In this document: piece by piece, positions 9,893 to 21,672 of the stretch | How positions within the stretch are numbered: the first letter of the stretch is position 1 | How the letters are laid out: each line of letters starts with the position of its first letter | Source of the DNA: Sipunculus nudus | Taxonomy: Eukaryota; Annelida; Sipuncula; Golfingiida; Sipunculidae | DNA length: 64,000 nt | Assembly: GCA_026874595.1 (NCBI GenBank) | Contig: CM049315.1 | Coordinates: forward strand, 1,556,501 to 1,620,500 | Direction of reading: 5' to 3' | Made by a program: the position numbers and the translations under genes | The notes under the pieces: model-generated | Seen by the model: the letters and a program-made list of their open reading frames with translations, nothing else | The model's database searches: none | Told to the model about the DNA's origin: nothing

Positions 9893-10805
9893 TGTCGCAG
9901 TGTGTTTTGGTAACAGACCACAAAAAGCACTAGAAGATACTGGAACCTTTATTTACCTGCAAATAACATACAGGGATCTGATCTGATAACCTGTAAAGCT
10001 GGCCAGCACACTGTCACCAATGCAATTGGGTTCTAATATATACTATTGGCTAACACAATATTATTCATATATTAAAATATTACAGTGGCAACAGTGGCTT
10101 TAAAAGTCCCAGCCAATTATTAAGCCTGACAATAACTACATGACTTAGTCCTCACAATATAGGAGTTTCAAGGTGAGTATTCCACACCAAATAAGTTAAT
10201 TCCTTTAAATAATTGTTAATATTATCCATATATTAAAGTAATACAGTGGCAACAGTTGCTTTAAAAAAAGACCGAGCCAAATACTAAGCCTGACATGACT
10301 ACATGACCTAGTCCTCACAATATAGGAATTTCAAGGTGAGTATTCCACAACAAATAAGTTAGTTCCTTTAAATCTCAGTTTACTGTATATGTCAGTTTAA
10401 ATGACAGTTTACTTCCTTCTTATAAAAAGAATTATATATGAAAATAACCACATGCAAGACTGGTAATAAACAAACCTGAGAACATACCTGCAAATAACAT
10501 ACAGGGATCTGATCTGATAACCTGTAAAGCTGGCCAGCACACTGTCACCAATGCAATTGGTAAGCTCAGCTGACCCTACTCCCAGCATGCCTTTCACTAA
10601 TTTACATGTTATGCATGGTTGACACACAATGCAAAACTACAAGTTTCCCTCTCGAATTTAAATAACAGGCACTGGTGTAGTGCATCTGGACAAAACTGGT
10701 AGTCTGTAAGCTGTACACTACAAACAAGTGCATCCAGGCATATATAATACTGGTAACAGGTTAAAGCACATGAAAAAATAATGAATACAAAAATAAGCCT
10801 GTGAC

Positions 10806-10806
<1 letters not shown>
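9893..10806 (-). repeat. Gypsy element 5' LTR, interrupted by an insertion
   Basis: Bases 9893-10029 match the first 137 bp of the left LTR, and 10486-10806 match its remainder from position 63 onward. A 75-bp LTR segment (9955-10029 and 10486-10560) is therefore present twice, on either side of a 456-bp foreign stretch. The LTR ends at CTGTGACA 10806 and runs straight into a TA/TG microsatellite. Confidence 0.9.
10030..10485. repeat. 456-bp insert within the 5' LTR with an internal 161-bp tandem duplication
   Basis: Two similar units (CAGTGGCAACAG at 10083 and 10244; AGTCCTCACAATATAGGA in each) follow each other in AT-rich DNA. No ORF is present. The 75-bp LTR duplication at both sides is far longer than a normal target-site duplication, so unequal exchange between LTR copies is the likelier origin. 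Confidence 0.75.

Positions 10807-10859
<53 letters not shown>
10806..10859. repeat. (TA)n(TG)n microsatellite
   Basis: TA repeat followed by about 20 TG units directly after the gypsy LTR. It is part of the presumed insertion target. Confidence 0.95.
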
Positions 10860-10862
<3 letters not shown>

Positions 10863-11049
10863 GAAGGTAGTGTTACCCTCCAATGTAAAGTGCTCTGTAC
10901 GTGTACCCCGCCCAATCCTATTGTGCCCCCGAGGACAATAGGATTAGTGTCAGTCATTCAATGTTCCCCCCAATACGCACAAAGCATAATCTCGTAATCT
11001 CGTAAAGTCTCGGCTTTTCAAACTACGGCGTTAGCTTCATTCTTACAAC

Positions 11050-11097
11050 ATTCACCTGATGATCGGGTCGCATCCCGTGAAACAGACTGTAGTGAAT
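11050..11097 (+). ncRNA. Hammerhead-ribozyme-like motif
   Basis: In order: stem I strand ATTCAC (11050-11055), CTGATGA (11056-11062), stem II CGGG/CCCG (11064-11067 with 11074-11077), GAAAC (11079-11083), a very short stem III loop, GTA (11089-11091) and the returning stem I strand GTGAAT (11092-11097). Cleavage would follow A11091. All conserved boxes are present in the right order. The pair next to the core in stem II is U-U, which would weaken it. Short-stem-III hammerheads of this kind are known from Penelope-like elements and retrozymes; no Penelope protein remnant was recognised nearby. Confidence 0.6.
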
Positions 11098-11118
11098 TTA
11101 CATTGTTTTTCTTCAGAG

Positions 11119-11128
11119 TTATATATAT

Positions 11129-11171
<43 letters not shown>

Positions 11172-11200
11172 TATATATATATATATGTTTATATATATTC
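11119..11200. repeat. (AT)n microsatellite
   Basis: TA repeats broken by TGTTTA units. The ORFs reading YIYIYI on both strands here come only from the repeat. Confidence 0.95.
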
Positions 11201-11845
11201 CAATGTATAAATATTCTCTGTTTAGCTGGGGGATGATCACATTGACCCACACAACCTTGCTGAAATCTCGGGGAAATAAAGCCCCCCCCCCCCAACCCGT
11301 ATGATGACGCCCCTGACTGCCGGCAGAGATGTACAAGTCAAAAAGCGCATTCTCACGAACCGTTCCATCACCGCCGTTAACACTTTGAAAAAGTATACCA
11401 AAATTATATAACCTGAGGCACTTCTAAGATTTCTAAGGCAAATGATCTTGAATAAGGGGTGAACTAATAGGTTAAATCATTCTGATGCTAAAGAAAATTT
11501 CGGTAATTTACAATAAAGTAGTTAACTTGATTCATATGCTTCTATCTGAAGGTTTTATTCGCTTTCTTAACAGATGATTTCGCATGAATTTGCGAAATGG
11601 GCAAAGCCATTTGCACTCCAGTCCGTTTAAAGATTTGCCGCGTGTGAAAGCGGAGTCAGTAGACCTAAGATTACTTGACTTCACGTGCCATTTAGAAAGA
11701 AACCTTGGCATGAGATAATTTGGTAAGCTATTAGTGTACAAGGAAAAAGTACCTCTACTGTGATCTCTGACATGTTACGTGTACAGGAATAGTATCAGGT
11801 TTCTAGCACACGTTTCTTAGTTAGTATCTCGCCAAGACGATAGGT

Positions 11846-12058
11846 ATGGCGCTGGTACGTGCACGGGATCTGTTTGACGAGGCTCCATGGTTCTGGGGCT
11901 GTGCTGGTGCCGGGGCTGTCTTTGTGACTGGACTGGTGACCTGGAGAGCTGCCAGTGGGTCCATACGACATAAAGCGATAGAAAAACGGAGGAAGAACTA
12001 CCGGGAACAAAAACTACTGGAGAAACGAGCGTACGCTCAGAGATTCAACGCGAGCAAG
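11846..12058 (+). CDS. FAAH: FAAH gene 1 exon 1
   Basis: Encodes residues 1-71: a short N-terminus, the membrane segment [19 protein letters not shown] and a basic region rich in K, R and E. Ends ...AGCAAG|GTAATG in phase 0. Its last 93 bases are duplicated at 12146-12238. Confidence 0.93.
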
Positions 12059-12521
12059 GTAATGCATGTCACACTCATATACACATATTTACTCACATAT
12101 ACAGAGATTAGACTAGCCCCAAAGGTTACTGTAAATGGATAGATACGACATAAAGCGATAGAAAAACGGAGGAAAAACTACCGGGAACAAAAACTACTGG
12201 AGAAACGAGCGTACGCTCAGAGGTTCAACGCGAGCAAGGAAATGCGTGTCACACTCATATACACATATTTACTCACATATACAGAGATTAGACTAGCCCC
12301 AAAGGTTACTACTGTAAATGGATAGATATTGATCCTTAAGTACAATGCACACATGCACCTGAATTTAATTATATACGATATTTAAATGTAAAGGATTATC
12401 ACGTATCTCACTTGAGTTACATTCCTGTCATAATAAGCATATTTTAACTTAAATATGTGTATATCCACACAAGAGTAGTACCTATCAGGTAATTGATCTG
12501 TGTAAATATATATATATTTAT

Positions 12522-12583
<62 letters not shown>

Positions 12584-13661
12584 GAGAAACGCACATGAAC
12601 TTTGTGTTCACGGTGGTGAATAAAACAATGACTTAGAAGCACATGAACTTTGTGAGACAATCTAATCACCTAAGTGTTTGTATCATTTCCTTTTTTTAGC
12701 GACATGTGTGATAGTGACACTATTAGTATCACAGGCATCCGTGTTTGATTACCTAAAACATATACATATGTGTATTAGTTCATTTGTATTTATGGCGAAC
12801 AGAAGACAAGCTTTATTATTTCCGGTCCCAGTGCTGTGAAACAAATATAACCCCTCCAGCCAGTCCCAGCCAGGAGTTTAGACATCATGCATTTTACTAG
12901 TAACAGTTAATCAAAGACCGGTCATACCCACAGAAAGACAAACAGGACATGAGGCGACCAACGACAATCAATGCCGATGGAAACACCAGAAAGTTCATGC
13001 AAATGTAGTCTGTTGGTTGAAGAACTGTTTTGCGAACATCACGTTTTCCGATTATCAACCCACTGCGGAGACTCGGACTAATAAGAGTACGACCATATTC
13101 CTGAGCGATTGTTAGAGTCAAACTCAAAACCCCACAATGCATCTGGGCTTCTAAATACACTATCGGCCCAGGTATAAATGTAGTCCGTCAGCTGTGTTGG
13201 ATAAGAACTATTTCAAGGCAAATTATTTGAACACGTGTGTTTATTTGGTAAAGAATTAATGGAAAAAGTAATAGCTTGTGTGCATGCGCATGTGAAATGT
13301 AAACAGACGGTTTGTCCTTGAAATGTAACAAATTTTGACTATAAAGTTAGAAAGATGAGACTGTATTGAAACTGCTTGTCACACAGTCCACGTGTGTTTA
13401 TCATAACAAGACTCCGTGACCGATCTTGCGCATGCGCGACAACTCCAAAACAATTAGAAGAAATATGAAAGAAGAAACATCGGTTGGCAGCTAGAAAAAT
13501 CTTGGTTTTGCGCCGTTGCTTGTTGGGGCCACCAGATGGCGTGCGCCATACGTTTATGTTTCGCGCCATTGATACCGCCTGGAGAAAGTTTATTTCCACT
13601 TGAGTACAGGAGCATAAAAACGGATAGAAATAATGCCAGATACCAGAGAAGTTTAAGGAGG

Positions 13662-13713
<52 letters not shown>

Positions 13714-16700
13714 CATACCTGGTAGGTGAAAAGGTCCCTTTCACGATTGCAATTCTCCTGCTTAAATATTATTTTAACAGGCTGCCGTTGACAAAATATG
13801 TAGTTTGTCGTTACAAGAACTGCAAGAACAGCTTCAGTCAGGCGCCCTCACTGCCAGCGAGGTCCATGGAGCTTACGTCACAAAGGTAATCATTAAAATT
13901 TTTCTTTAATTCCAAAGGTTGGTAGCACTGCCATTGCAATGATAAATATAGCAGCAAATTTGTTTGTTTAGTAAATGTACTATTTGATTGTTTTACGTTC
14001 TGTTGTTTCGTATATACATGTTTATAACTGCTTATGAATATAGGAATATAGAAACAGGTCAGTTTTTTACTTTTTGTCTATTCACTGTCTTATCCATCTA
14101 TCTATCTGTCTCTCTATCTATTTATTTTTTTAATTTAAAATGTGAGTTACCAATTGTATTTCAAATGGCGAAGTTAAATATTACACAGTGACGTAGCTAG
14201 AGAGGGAGGGGGCCGCCTCTGATGAAGTTTTTCTTTCGCATTGCATTTAAATATTGACATTGATAGAAATAGTCGGATGCCTCCTTTAGTTTCATTTAAA
14301 GCATTTATTAATAAAGAAACGGTCATATTAAAGCTTCACATTGTTGACAAAAAATCAACTCATTTTAATGTGAATTCTGGAGAAACTCTTGAATTATATG
14401 TTGCACAGAGACACATTTACATGTCTCATATATACGTTTATAACCTATGATAAATTAACGCCGCAATACCAGGCTGCTTCAGTGGATAAGAAGATAAATT
14501 GCATCACTGATTACATCACCGAGGCTGAGGTATGAAGGATACCTATATTACAACTTCCATATGTTTAATAATGCTTTACGCAACAGAAACATATACCGGA
14601 GTATATACGAATACATACAAAAGAATATTGAAAATAGATGACACTTTTTGAACAAATGACATTTTCATGCCGATAGTCATCAGTTCTTGATTACACGTCC
14701 AGAGAACTATGCAGCTCCAACACAGGTTATATTGAATTAATGTATTTTTATATTTGCTTATATACACACGTGTAAATTGTCTTCAGTACATATTCATGGA
14801 GTATCTGGTTGCTCTTTATTATAAGGTATATCATTTTCTATATCTTTCATATTTGCTTCATACCTTTAAGTTGTTAAAAGGATAATCTTCTTTTCTTTGA
14901 TCATGATATGTCATATGGATTATTTGTACTTAAAATATCAAAACAATTTTGTATTGTTAAACAAAGTATTATTACAGAGAGATTTTATTATCTCTCAAAA
15001 TTATTGTTATTATTTTAGCTGTTGTCTTTCTTTGAATTATGATTATTAATTTTATCATAAGTAGTAGTAGTGGTAGTGGTAGTAGTAGTAGTAGTAGTAG
15101 GAGGAGTCGTTTCAATTTCATTGTCTTTTGATAGTAACACATGTACAGGTAAGATAATCCAGGCATACATTTGAGAGGGAACCTGTCAGAACTTTTACAT
15201 GAATATAAATCTTAATTTATCATTTCATTTCAGGGGAAAGCTAAGGAACTTGATGCAGAAACCACTAAGAAACCTTTGCATGGTCTGCCGTTTTCTATCA
15301 AAGAACAACATGCGTATAAAGTAAGTATTTTAAAACGAACTAAGCGCTCTGGAAATAAGGTTGATGATGGGTGTAGGGCAGGCGATGATGTTATATTGAC
15401 GCAGTGAATAACTATTCTCTGATACCAGGTGGTGTCCGAGCACGCCGTGTCACTGAACCTGATTGGCTGCTGGGAATGGTAACTATTTGTCAGGCATCAC
15501 ACGGTATGATTTGAAGAAGATTATTGCAACAGACCTGCTTAAAAACGAGGAGCCTATAATCGAATGGGCATAAGATCATTTCAGATTTTAGAGCGTAATT
15601 AGTGTTTTACTAGCCCCCCCCCCCATCCACCAAATAAAAAAAACAAGGTATAAACGGTTTTTTTAAACGAACAGCCTGTTCCCATGTCTTCTGGTCTGTT
15701 TTAGGAAAAGTTCTAAGGAATTAATTCTAAGTATAGGACATCAGACATCCGAACAAGTGGCTTTAATCAGTGACAGAAAATGACAGGAAGAGCAATTTTA
15801 CCGGGCTTGGTGACCAAACCGAGTAAAAGATCCATGCCGGTTTTGGAGAGTGACACATGATTCACTTGTCAGTGAAGGCTGGTTAATAAGTTTTATTTTG
15901 TCATATCAGTATCACTACACATCTGCTTTATAAAAAATAAATACGGTATCTTCATTTATAGATGTATTTAGAAATGTTTATTATTCTGTTAACAGGATTC
16001 TAATGCAGAACAGTTATACTTTTTCTCAAATTGTCGTTTAATATAAAATGGTTCATTTTAGGGCTATCCGCCAACCACTGGAGTTCAAACGGTTATTGAC
16101 CTTTCAGCCGAAGAAACAATCGCGGTCACCAAGGTTAGTATCTTCGCTTGATCTGTATGTGCGCATGCGTGGTGTAAAAATTGTACCTTTCTGGTTTATG
16201 CATGTCATGACAGAGATCAAATTCTGGCAGGATTTGAACTCCTGTCGGTAGAGATTAATATTGCGCCTATTTCCAATGGATATGAGTCAACATTAAAAGT
16301 TATGAAGATTTTGATTTCTGCTCATAAAAGTTTAAATCTTGCAATTCCTTCACCAGCAATTCATAGTCTGTCCGAAAATGCGTAATTAGTTCAAGTTTTA
16401 TGTTACGTTATGCAAAACAAAATATTAAAATTTCATAATCATGAAAGGTCCATTGTGAATGTTGTGAATATACTTATATTACACACTGTATTCTACATCA
16501 CATCATTATTATCTATTATCGCGTTATAAAATTCTGTATACATTTTTCGAGTAGATACTGGAGGACCAGGGGGCCGTGCCGTTCGTCAGGTCCAACGTTC
16601 CGTATACTTGTATGAGGTATACCGATACTACTTGTTTTACTAACTTCAATGATACGTTACGTGCGTATTTTTTTCTTTTTACTCATGAGTGCTGCATTTT

Positions 16701-19700
16701 AAATATAATACTTATAATAGTTGCCCAAAATACAATGTTTGTATCAACAATTATACATATTTTTTCCTAAGTAGGTTCAAATTTTATATGCAATTTTTTT
16801 ATTTGGAATTTCACATGATAAATGTTATGTTGTCTAATTTCAACTGACTGCTTTTTAATTTAAAGGAATGTCAAAATTTTATCTATTTTTCTCTGATTTT
16901 TCATGTGTTTTATTTCAAATTTAATATTTCCAAAACTCCGAAATTACATATAATTTGGCTTATAAAAAGTTATAGATAATCAATTATAGACTTTTGTAAG
17001 TTTTATTATTCTAGTTATACATGTACGAACCCTCTGTACGGGACGACCTCTAACCCTCACGATACAAGTCGTCAGCCCGGGGGATCTAGCGGCGGGGAGG
17101 GGGCGCTGGTCGCGGCCGGAGCGACAGCCATCAGTATCGGCGGAGATATAGGTGGGAGTATCCGAGTTCCCGCGGCCTGGTGTGGCGTCGTCGGCTTCAA
17201 ATGTGGCTCCGCAAGACTGAAGTAAGATCAGTTGCAGGGGCGGATCCAGGATTTAGGAAAAAGGGTGGTTCAACCCTGCACTCTTATAAACCCAAAAAAA
17301 TTTCCCAGGTCAGGAAAAGGGGGTTGCAGGCCGTAAAATGTTGTTTGAATCCTTTAAAAATAAGGTTGCGGCGATAGAAAAAAAGGGGGGGGGGGGGTCC
17401 GGACCCCCTGGTCTCCCTGGATCTGCTGAGTTGTTGCTGATGACATTTATAAAATTAAATTTTCCAAATATTCGTTTTTGTTCTATCTAATATTAAGTCA
17501 TCGATTTTTTTTATTATTAAATGGAGTGCCATAAATATAATCTATAATTATGCTGAGGCCTTTTGACGTTGTTTGACATCGTTTGACATAGGCGTGCACG
17601 GGTTTATAACAGGCAGGAGGCTCATATTAGCGTGTCTAAGCAATCTCCACAGCGAAGTCCACTTCATATTTTAGAAATAAGACATAATTAACAGAAAATC
17701 CAGAAAATTTACAAGTGCGAATAAAGGTTTGATTAATAATCAGAGGAAGAAAAAGAACTTTTCTGTGCTCTCCCAAACCGTATAAAGCATGTAAACTGAA
17801 CGCTTAGTATGTCTTAACAAAGCCCTTACTTCACATTACGTCGTCCAAATTTCTTATTATATGTATGCAAACTATAGCTTTACCACAACTGTTTAGGCGT
17901 AACTTTGGTATTGGCCAAATAATATAAATATGCAGTGTGATAGTGAAAATGGTCCATTCAGTTTATTCATATATTGTTCATATTTAAATATTTCAAACTA
18001 TTTTGTTAAGAATTATAACTTCCGACAAAAAATCGCTAGTGTCTTTTTTATCATTATTTCCTATCGTTCGATATAACTTTCATACCAAGCCTTTCTCATT
18101 GTGTCTTAAAGTTAGATAGACCTCTCCATGTTTATTTGTAACCAGTCTGGACCGAGTACCCAATTCCACAACTAGATAAACCTATTCATGAGCAAGATGT
18201 TTAAACGACGGATTTTCTTAGTAGACTGAGAGGATGATGCACTCTAAGTTTAGCTGATACTGTTACAGAAACATAAATCAGGGAATTTTGAATGCAAAAA
18301 TCTGCATATCTAATGTGCATCTGGCATAGTTCCCTTCGCGCATGCCCTGATCACTGTAATAACTGGGTTTTCATGGAACATTATGCATTCTTTGCCAAAC
18401 ATATATGTCCACAGGCAAGGGCGTAGCGTGGTCTTGGCACGGGGTGGTGCGTTTGAGCACATTTCAGACTATCAACAAAGGCCGTTTTTTTTTTCAACAT
18501 GCACACAAATGAATATACATATATGGGAATATACAAAATATAATACATTATATTATAGTATATTATATATACGCAAGTATGCTCTATTGTGTTTATAAAG
18601 GAACAGATTTATTCCATCATTTTCTTTCATATAGATGTAAAGAGGTAGTCGGAAAATTGACCTGCTTAACCGATATGAAACGTAGCAACTTTTGGGCTCC
18701 TTTCTTTACTAGACATTATTCTTGATATTGATTCAAGTCTCCCGAGGCTAATAAAACTATGATTAGATCAAGCCCACGCAGTTGCATCTCAACTTATGTA
18801 AAATACGACATTCCCTTGTTTAATAAAATGAATTGGACTCCGCATTATTTTTAAAATTCCAATATAATAATATAATTTTTGCCTTTGAAGCCATTGTGAT
18901 ATTATATTTTGATAATAAAAGAAAAAGGGGTTTTCATTAATTTTATTATTATTTACCGACCGGGGAATACAATCACCACACAATGATTTGTATTTCTCAT
19001 CCATCCAACAACAATTTGGATCTTCCAATGATTGGATTTCATAAAGCGATTTCACACGAATCAGAATACCTGGTGAATTGGTAATCAAAATAGCTAGAAT
19101 ACCAATTAATAAATAGCAAAATAAATTTCAAGGACCTCCGGTTTTATGTGAGGTATTTATAAAGATTTTATTTAGCTTGTCCTTAGGCAAGTGGTGTTTT
19201 CTGCTCGAATGTTGAACCCTACCTTTAACATTATATATATCTGGACTTCTGCCTGAAAAGACTGACACATCGAAAATTTTAGGGGACCAAAAGTGTATGT
19301 GTCTTATAAATATGTTGCCCTTCGGTCCTGTTTGCCACTTGTCATGAAAGTTCATATCCTTTTCATTTATTCGATTTAATTTTATCTGTAAATAACCAAA
19401 AATTGGCCTGCTGGTTCCTCCGAGTTTAATATTAAAAACAATATATATATATTTCAAGCTTAATTGCACCCTCGATCATATACACAGTAGGCTCTTGTAA
19501 TTATGGCGTTTGGTGGGCAAAAATACTGAACAAATTATATATACGATGAAAGCAAACTTAGAAACATTGTCTTGATTATAAACCTTCACTTGTGATTTTA
19601 AAGCCTAATTCGACCCCAATTCGACCCAAAACATCTGGAAAAATGCACCTGTGTAAATGTAACGTATGAAAGCCGCCGATTAGCTGGGTGAAACTACGAA

Positions 19701-19702
19701 GG

Positions 19703-19755
<53 letters not shown>

Positions 19756-21224
19756 TACATGTATTCCATTTACTGACTAGGGCAATGTGAATTATAGTTA
19801 TATAGTAGTATAGCAATATAGTAGAGATAGGCCTATAAACACAAAAATATGAACACTGGGCAGCCAAAACACAGTTTAACCTTTTTATCGAATGGACTTG
19901 TGGATTCTATAAACCTTTGGTTATAAACGTATAAGTGGAAAAGTATAAAATATTGTCTCGCAAACATTAGTGTATGTAAAGACCATGCATCTCTTAAATT
20001 TGGTGTATAGCACATATCGTCTTGCATGGTGATTGCATAGTGATCGTCCTTGGAGCCAGCCCACCGCACCCCCCCCCCCCCCCAAACCCTACGTTCTTGA
20101 CAGGTATCATATAATTCAGCGGCCTTTGTTCGGGTGGGCAGAGCTAACCGGTGATGCAACCAGCGAGTTAGTGAACCGTAACACATCTTTCTTTAGGCTA
20201 GGACAAGTTAATTTCATGCTCTCGCGTACCCTACATCAAAGTTAGGTCCTGGTCCTGATCTCTATCTGGTGATACAGAATGTCTGCTTGTAAGTTCCTTT
20301 GGGCTTCCCTAGGCGTGTTTTGACACAAGTAATTGTCAAACGCACACAGTCCATGAAGTCCATCTCTATCTGGTGATACAGAATGTCTGCTTGTAAGTTC
20401 CTTTGGGCTTCACTAGGCATGTTATGGCACAAGTAATTGTCAAACGCACACAGTCCATGAAGTCCATCTCTATCTGGTGATACAGAATGTCTGCTTGTAA
20501 GTTCCTTTGGGCTTCACTAGGCGTGATATGGCACAAGTAATTGTCAAACGCACACAGTCCATGAAGTCCATCTCTATCTGGTGATACAGAATGTCTGCTT
20601 GTAAGTTCCTTTGGGCTTCACTAGGCGTGTTATGGCACAAGTAATTGTCAAACGCACACAGTCCATGAAGTCCATCTCTATCTGGTGATACAGAATGTCT
20701 GCTTGTAAGTTCCTTTGGGCTTCACTAGGCGTGTTATGGCACAAGTAATTGTCAAACGCACACAGTCCATGAAGTCCATCTCTATCTGGTGATACAGAAT
20801 GTCTGCTTGTAAGTTCCTTTGGGCTTCACTAGGCGTGTTATGGCACAAGTAATTGTCAAACGCACACAGTCCACGAAGTCGTATGGCCAGCTAAAGATAT
20901 GTAATTGTGTTCTCCAGTCTTAACTCAAAATATATTACTCAAACAAATAGAGAACCATGGAAACGAATGTAGGTTGATGAGATAAGAAATAAAATAACTG
21001 TTATACACAGTATATTCAAGATTAATCACTCATTGAATTTTCTTCTTGTTGTTTTTCTTATAGCAGTTACATGAACATGTACGGGCTGCCATTGGATTCA
21101 CTAAAAGCTGTATGTGAGTAGTGTTTTTGCCAGATGATATACACATTTCAGAGTGTGGGGGCGCTTATTTTGGGTTTGCGGTTGAAGGGATTTAAGCAAT
21201 ATATTTAAATGCAATATTAAATCA

Positions 21225-21283
<59 letters not shown>

Positions 21284-21612
21284 TTATTTATTATTACTTT
21301 AAACGTAATGTATATTGAGCCAATGAAAAATATAAATATAATTTATTTTATTTTCTCTATTTGAATAAAATCAAAACCATGTGTCCCCCCCCCCCCCCAT
21401 GATTATTGAGAACATATTTAAATATGCGATGTGAAGAGGACATTTATCTTGGGACTTTCTGTTCCTCAACTACTATTTTCTTAAAAGTCTTTGCATAACG
21501 TAGTTGTACCTCTGAGGATGGGGGTTCACGTGTGGCCTACTATAATATTTATATTTCTTCAAAATTAGGATATTAACGGGAAAGTCAAAACATTCAATCG
21601 TTTGTAACATGA

Positions 21613-21672
<60 letters not shown>

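Larger units (their letters stand above)
2729..10806 (-). mobile_element. Ty3/gypsy LTR retrotransposon, nearly complete
   Basis: This 8.1-kb element is bounded by LTRs starting TGTCGCAG and ending CTGTGACA. On the minus strand it holds, in order, the 5' LTR (right), a primer-binding site, a leader of about 1 kb, gag, pol (protease, RT, RNase H, integrase), a polypurine tract and the 3' LTR (left). It sits in a TA microsatellite: TA repeats flank both ends, so a short TATA-type target duplication is plausible but cannot be measured exactly. Gag and pol are in different frames and pol has one in-frame TGA. No envelope-like gene was found. It looks young. Confidence 0.95.
10860..11845. other. 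Region upstream of FAAH gene 1
   Basis: About 1 kb between the gypsy element and the first FAAH codon. It contains an 11-bp perfect inverted repeat with a 10-bp loop (arms 10914-10924 and 10935-10945), the hammerhead-like motif, an AT microsatellite at 11120-11198 and a C13 run near 11282. Bases 11300-11845 show no domain or repeat. The promoter and 5' UTR of FAAH gene 1 should lie in 11300-11845, but I see no TATA box I would defend. Confidence 0.5.
12059..13780 (+). other. FAAH gene 1 intron 1
   Basis: Holds a 180-bp tandem duplication of the exon 1/intron 1 boundary and AT microsatellites at 12505-12582 and 13667-13710. The remaining sequence (12590-13660) contains no recognisable gene. 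Confidence 0.8.
17222..21063 (+). other. FAAH gene 1 intron 7
   Basis: 3.8-kb intron with a small hAT-like MITE (17235-17427), a GT microsatellite at 19703-19755, a C-run near 20069 and a six-copy 104-bp repeat (20261-20880). Bases 17430-19700 hold no gene; the start of a possible further MITE (GGGCGTAGCGTGG near 18420) has no recognisable partner end. Confidence 0.75.

Noticed and set aside
2729-10806. Possible endogenous retrovirus with an envelope gene
   Set aside because: No ORF with a signal peptide or transmembrane segment lies between integrase and the 3' LTR; the acidic tail belongs to the pol frame.
11052-11336. Several ORFs encoding YIYIYI-type peptides here and at other AT microsatellites
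   Set aside because: Translations of (AT)n repeats; no gene signal.
18410-18600. MITE-like start GGGCGTAGCGTGG
   Set aside because: No inverted partner or target duplication could be found within the intron.
20261-20880. CRISPR-like array (also considered for 22.7-27.2, 32.0-33.0 and 61.7-64.0 kb)
   Set aside because: Units are directly adjacent with no unique spacers, and the DNA is animal with spliced genes.
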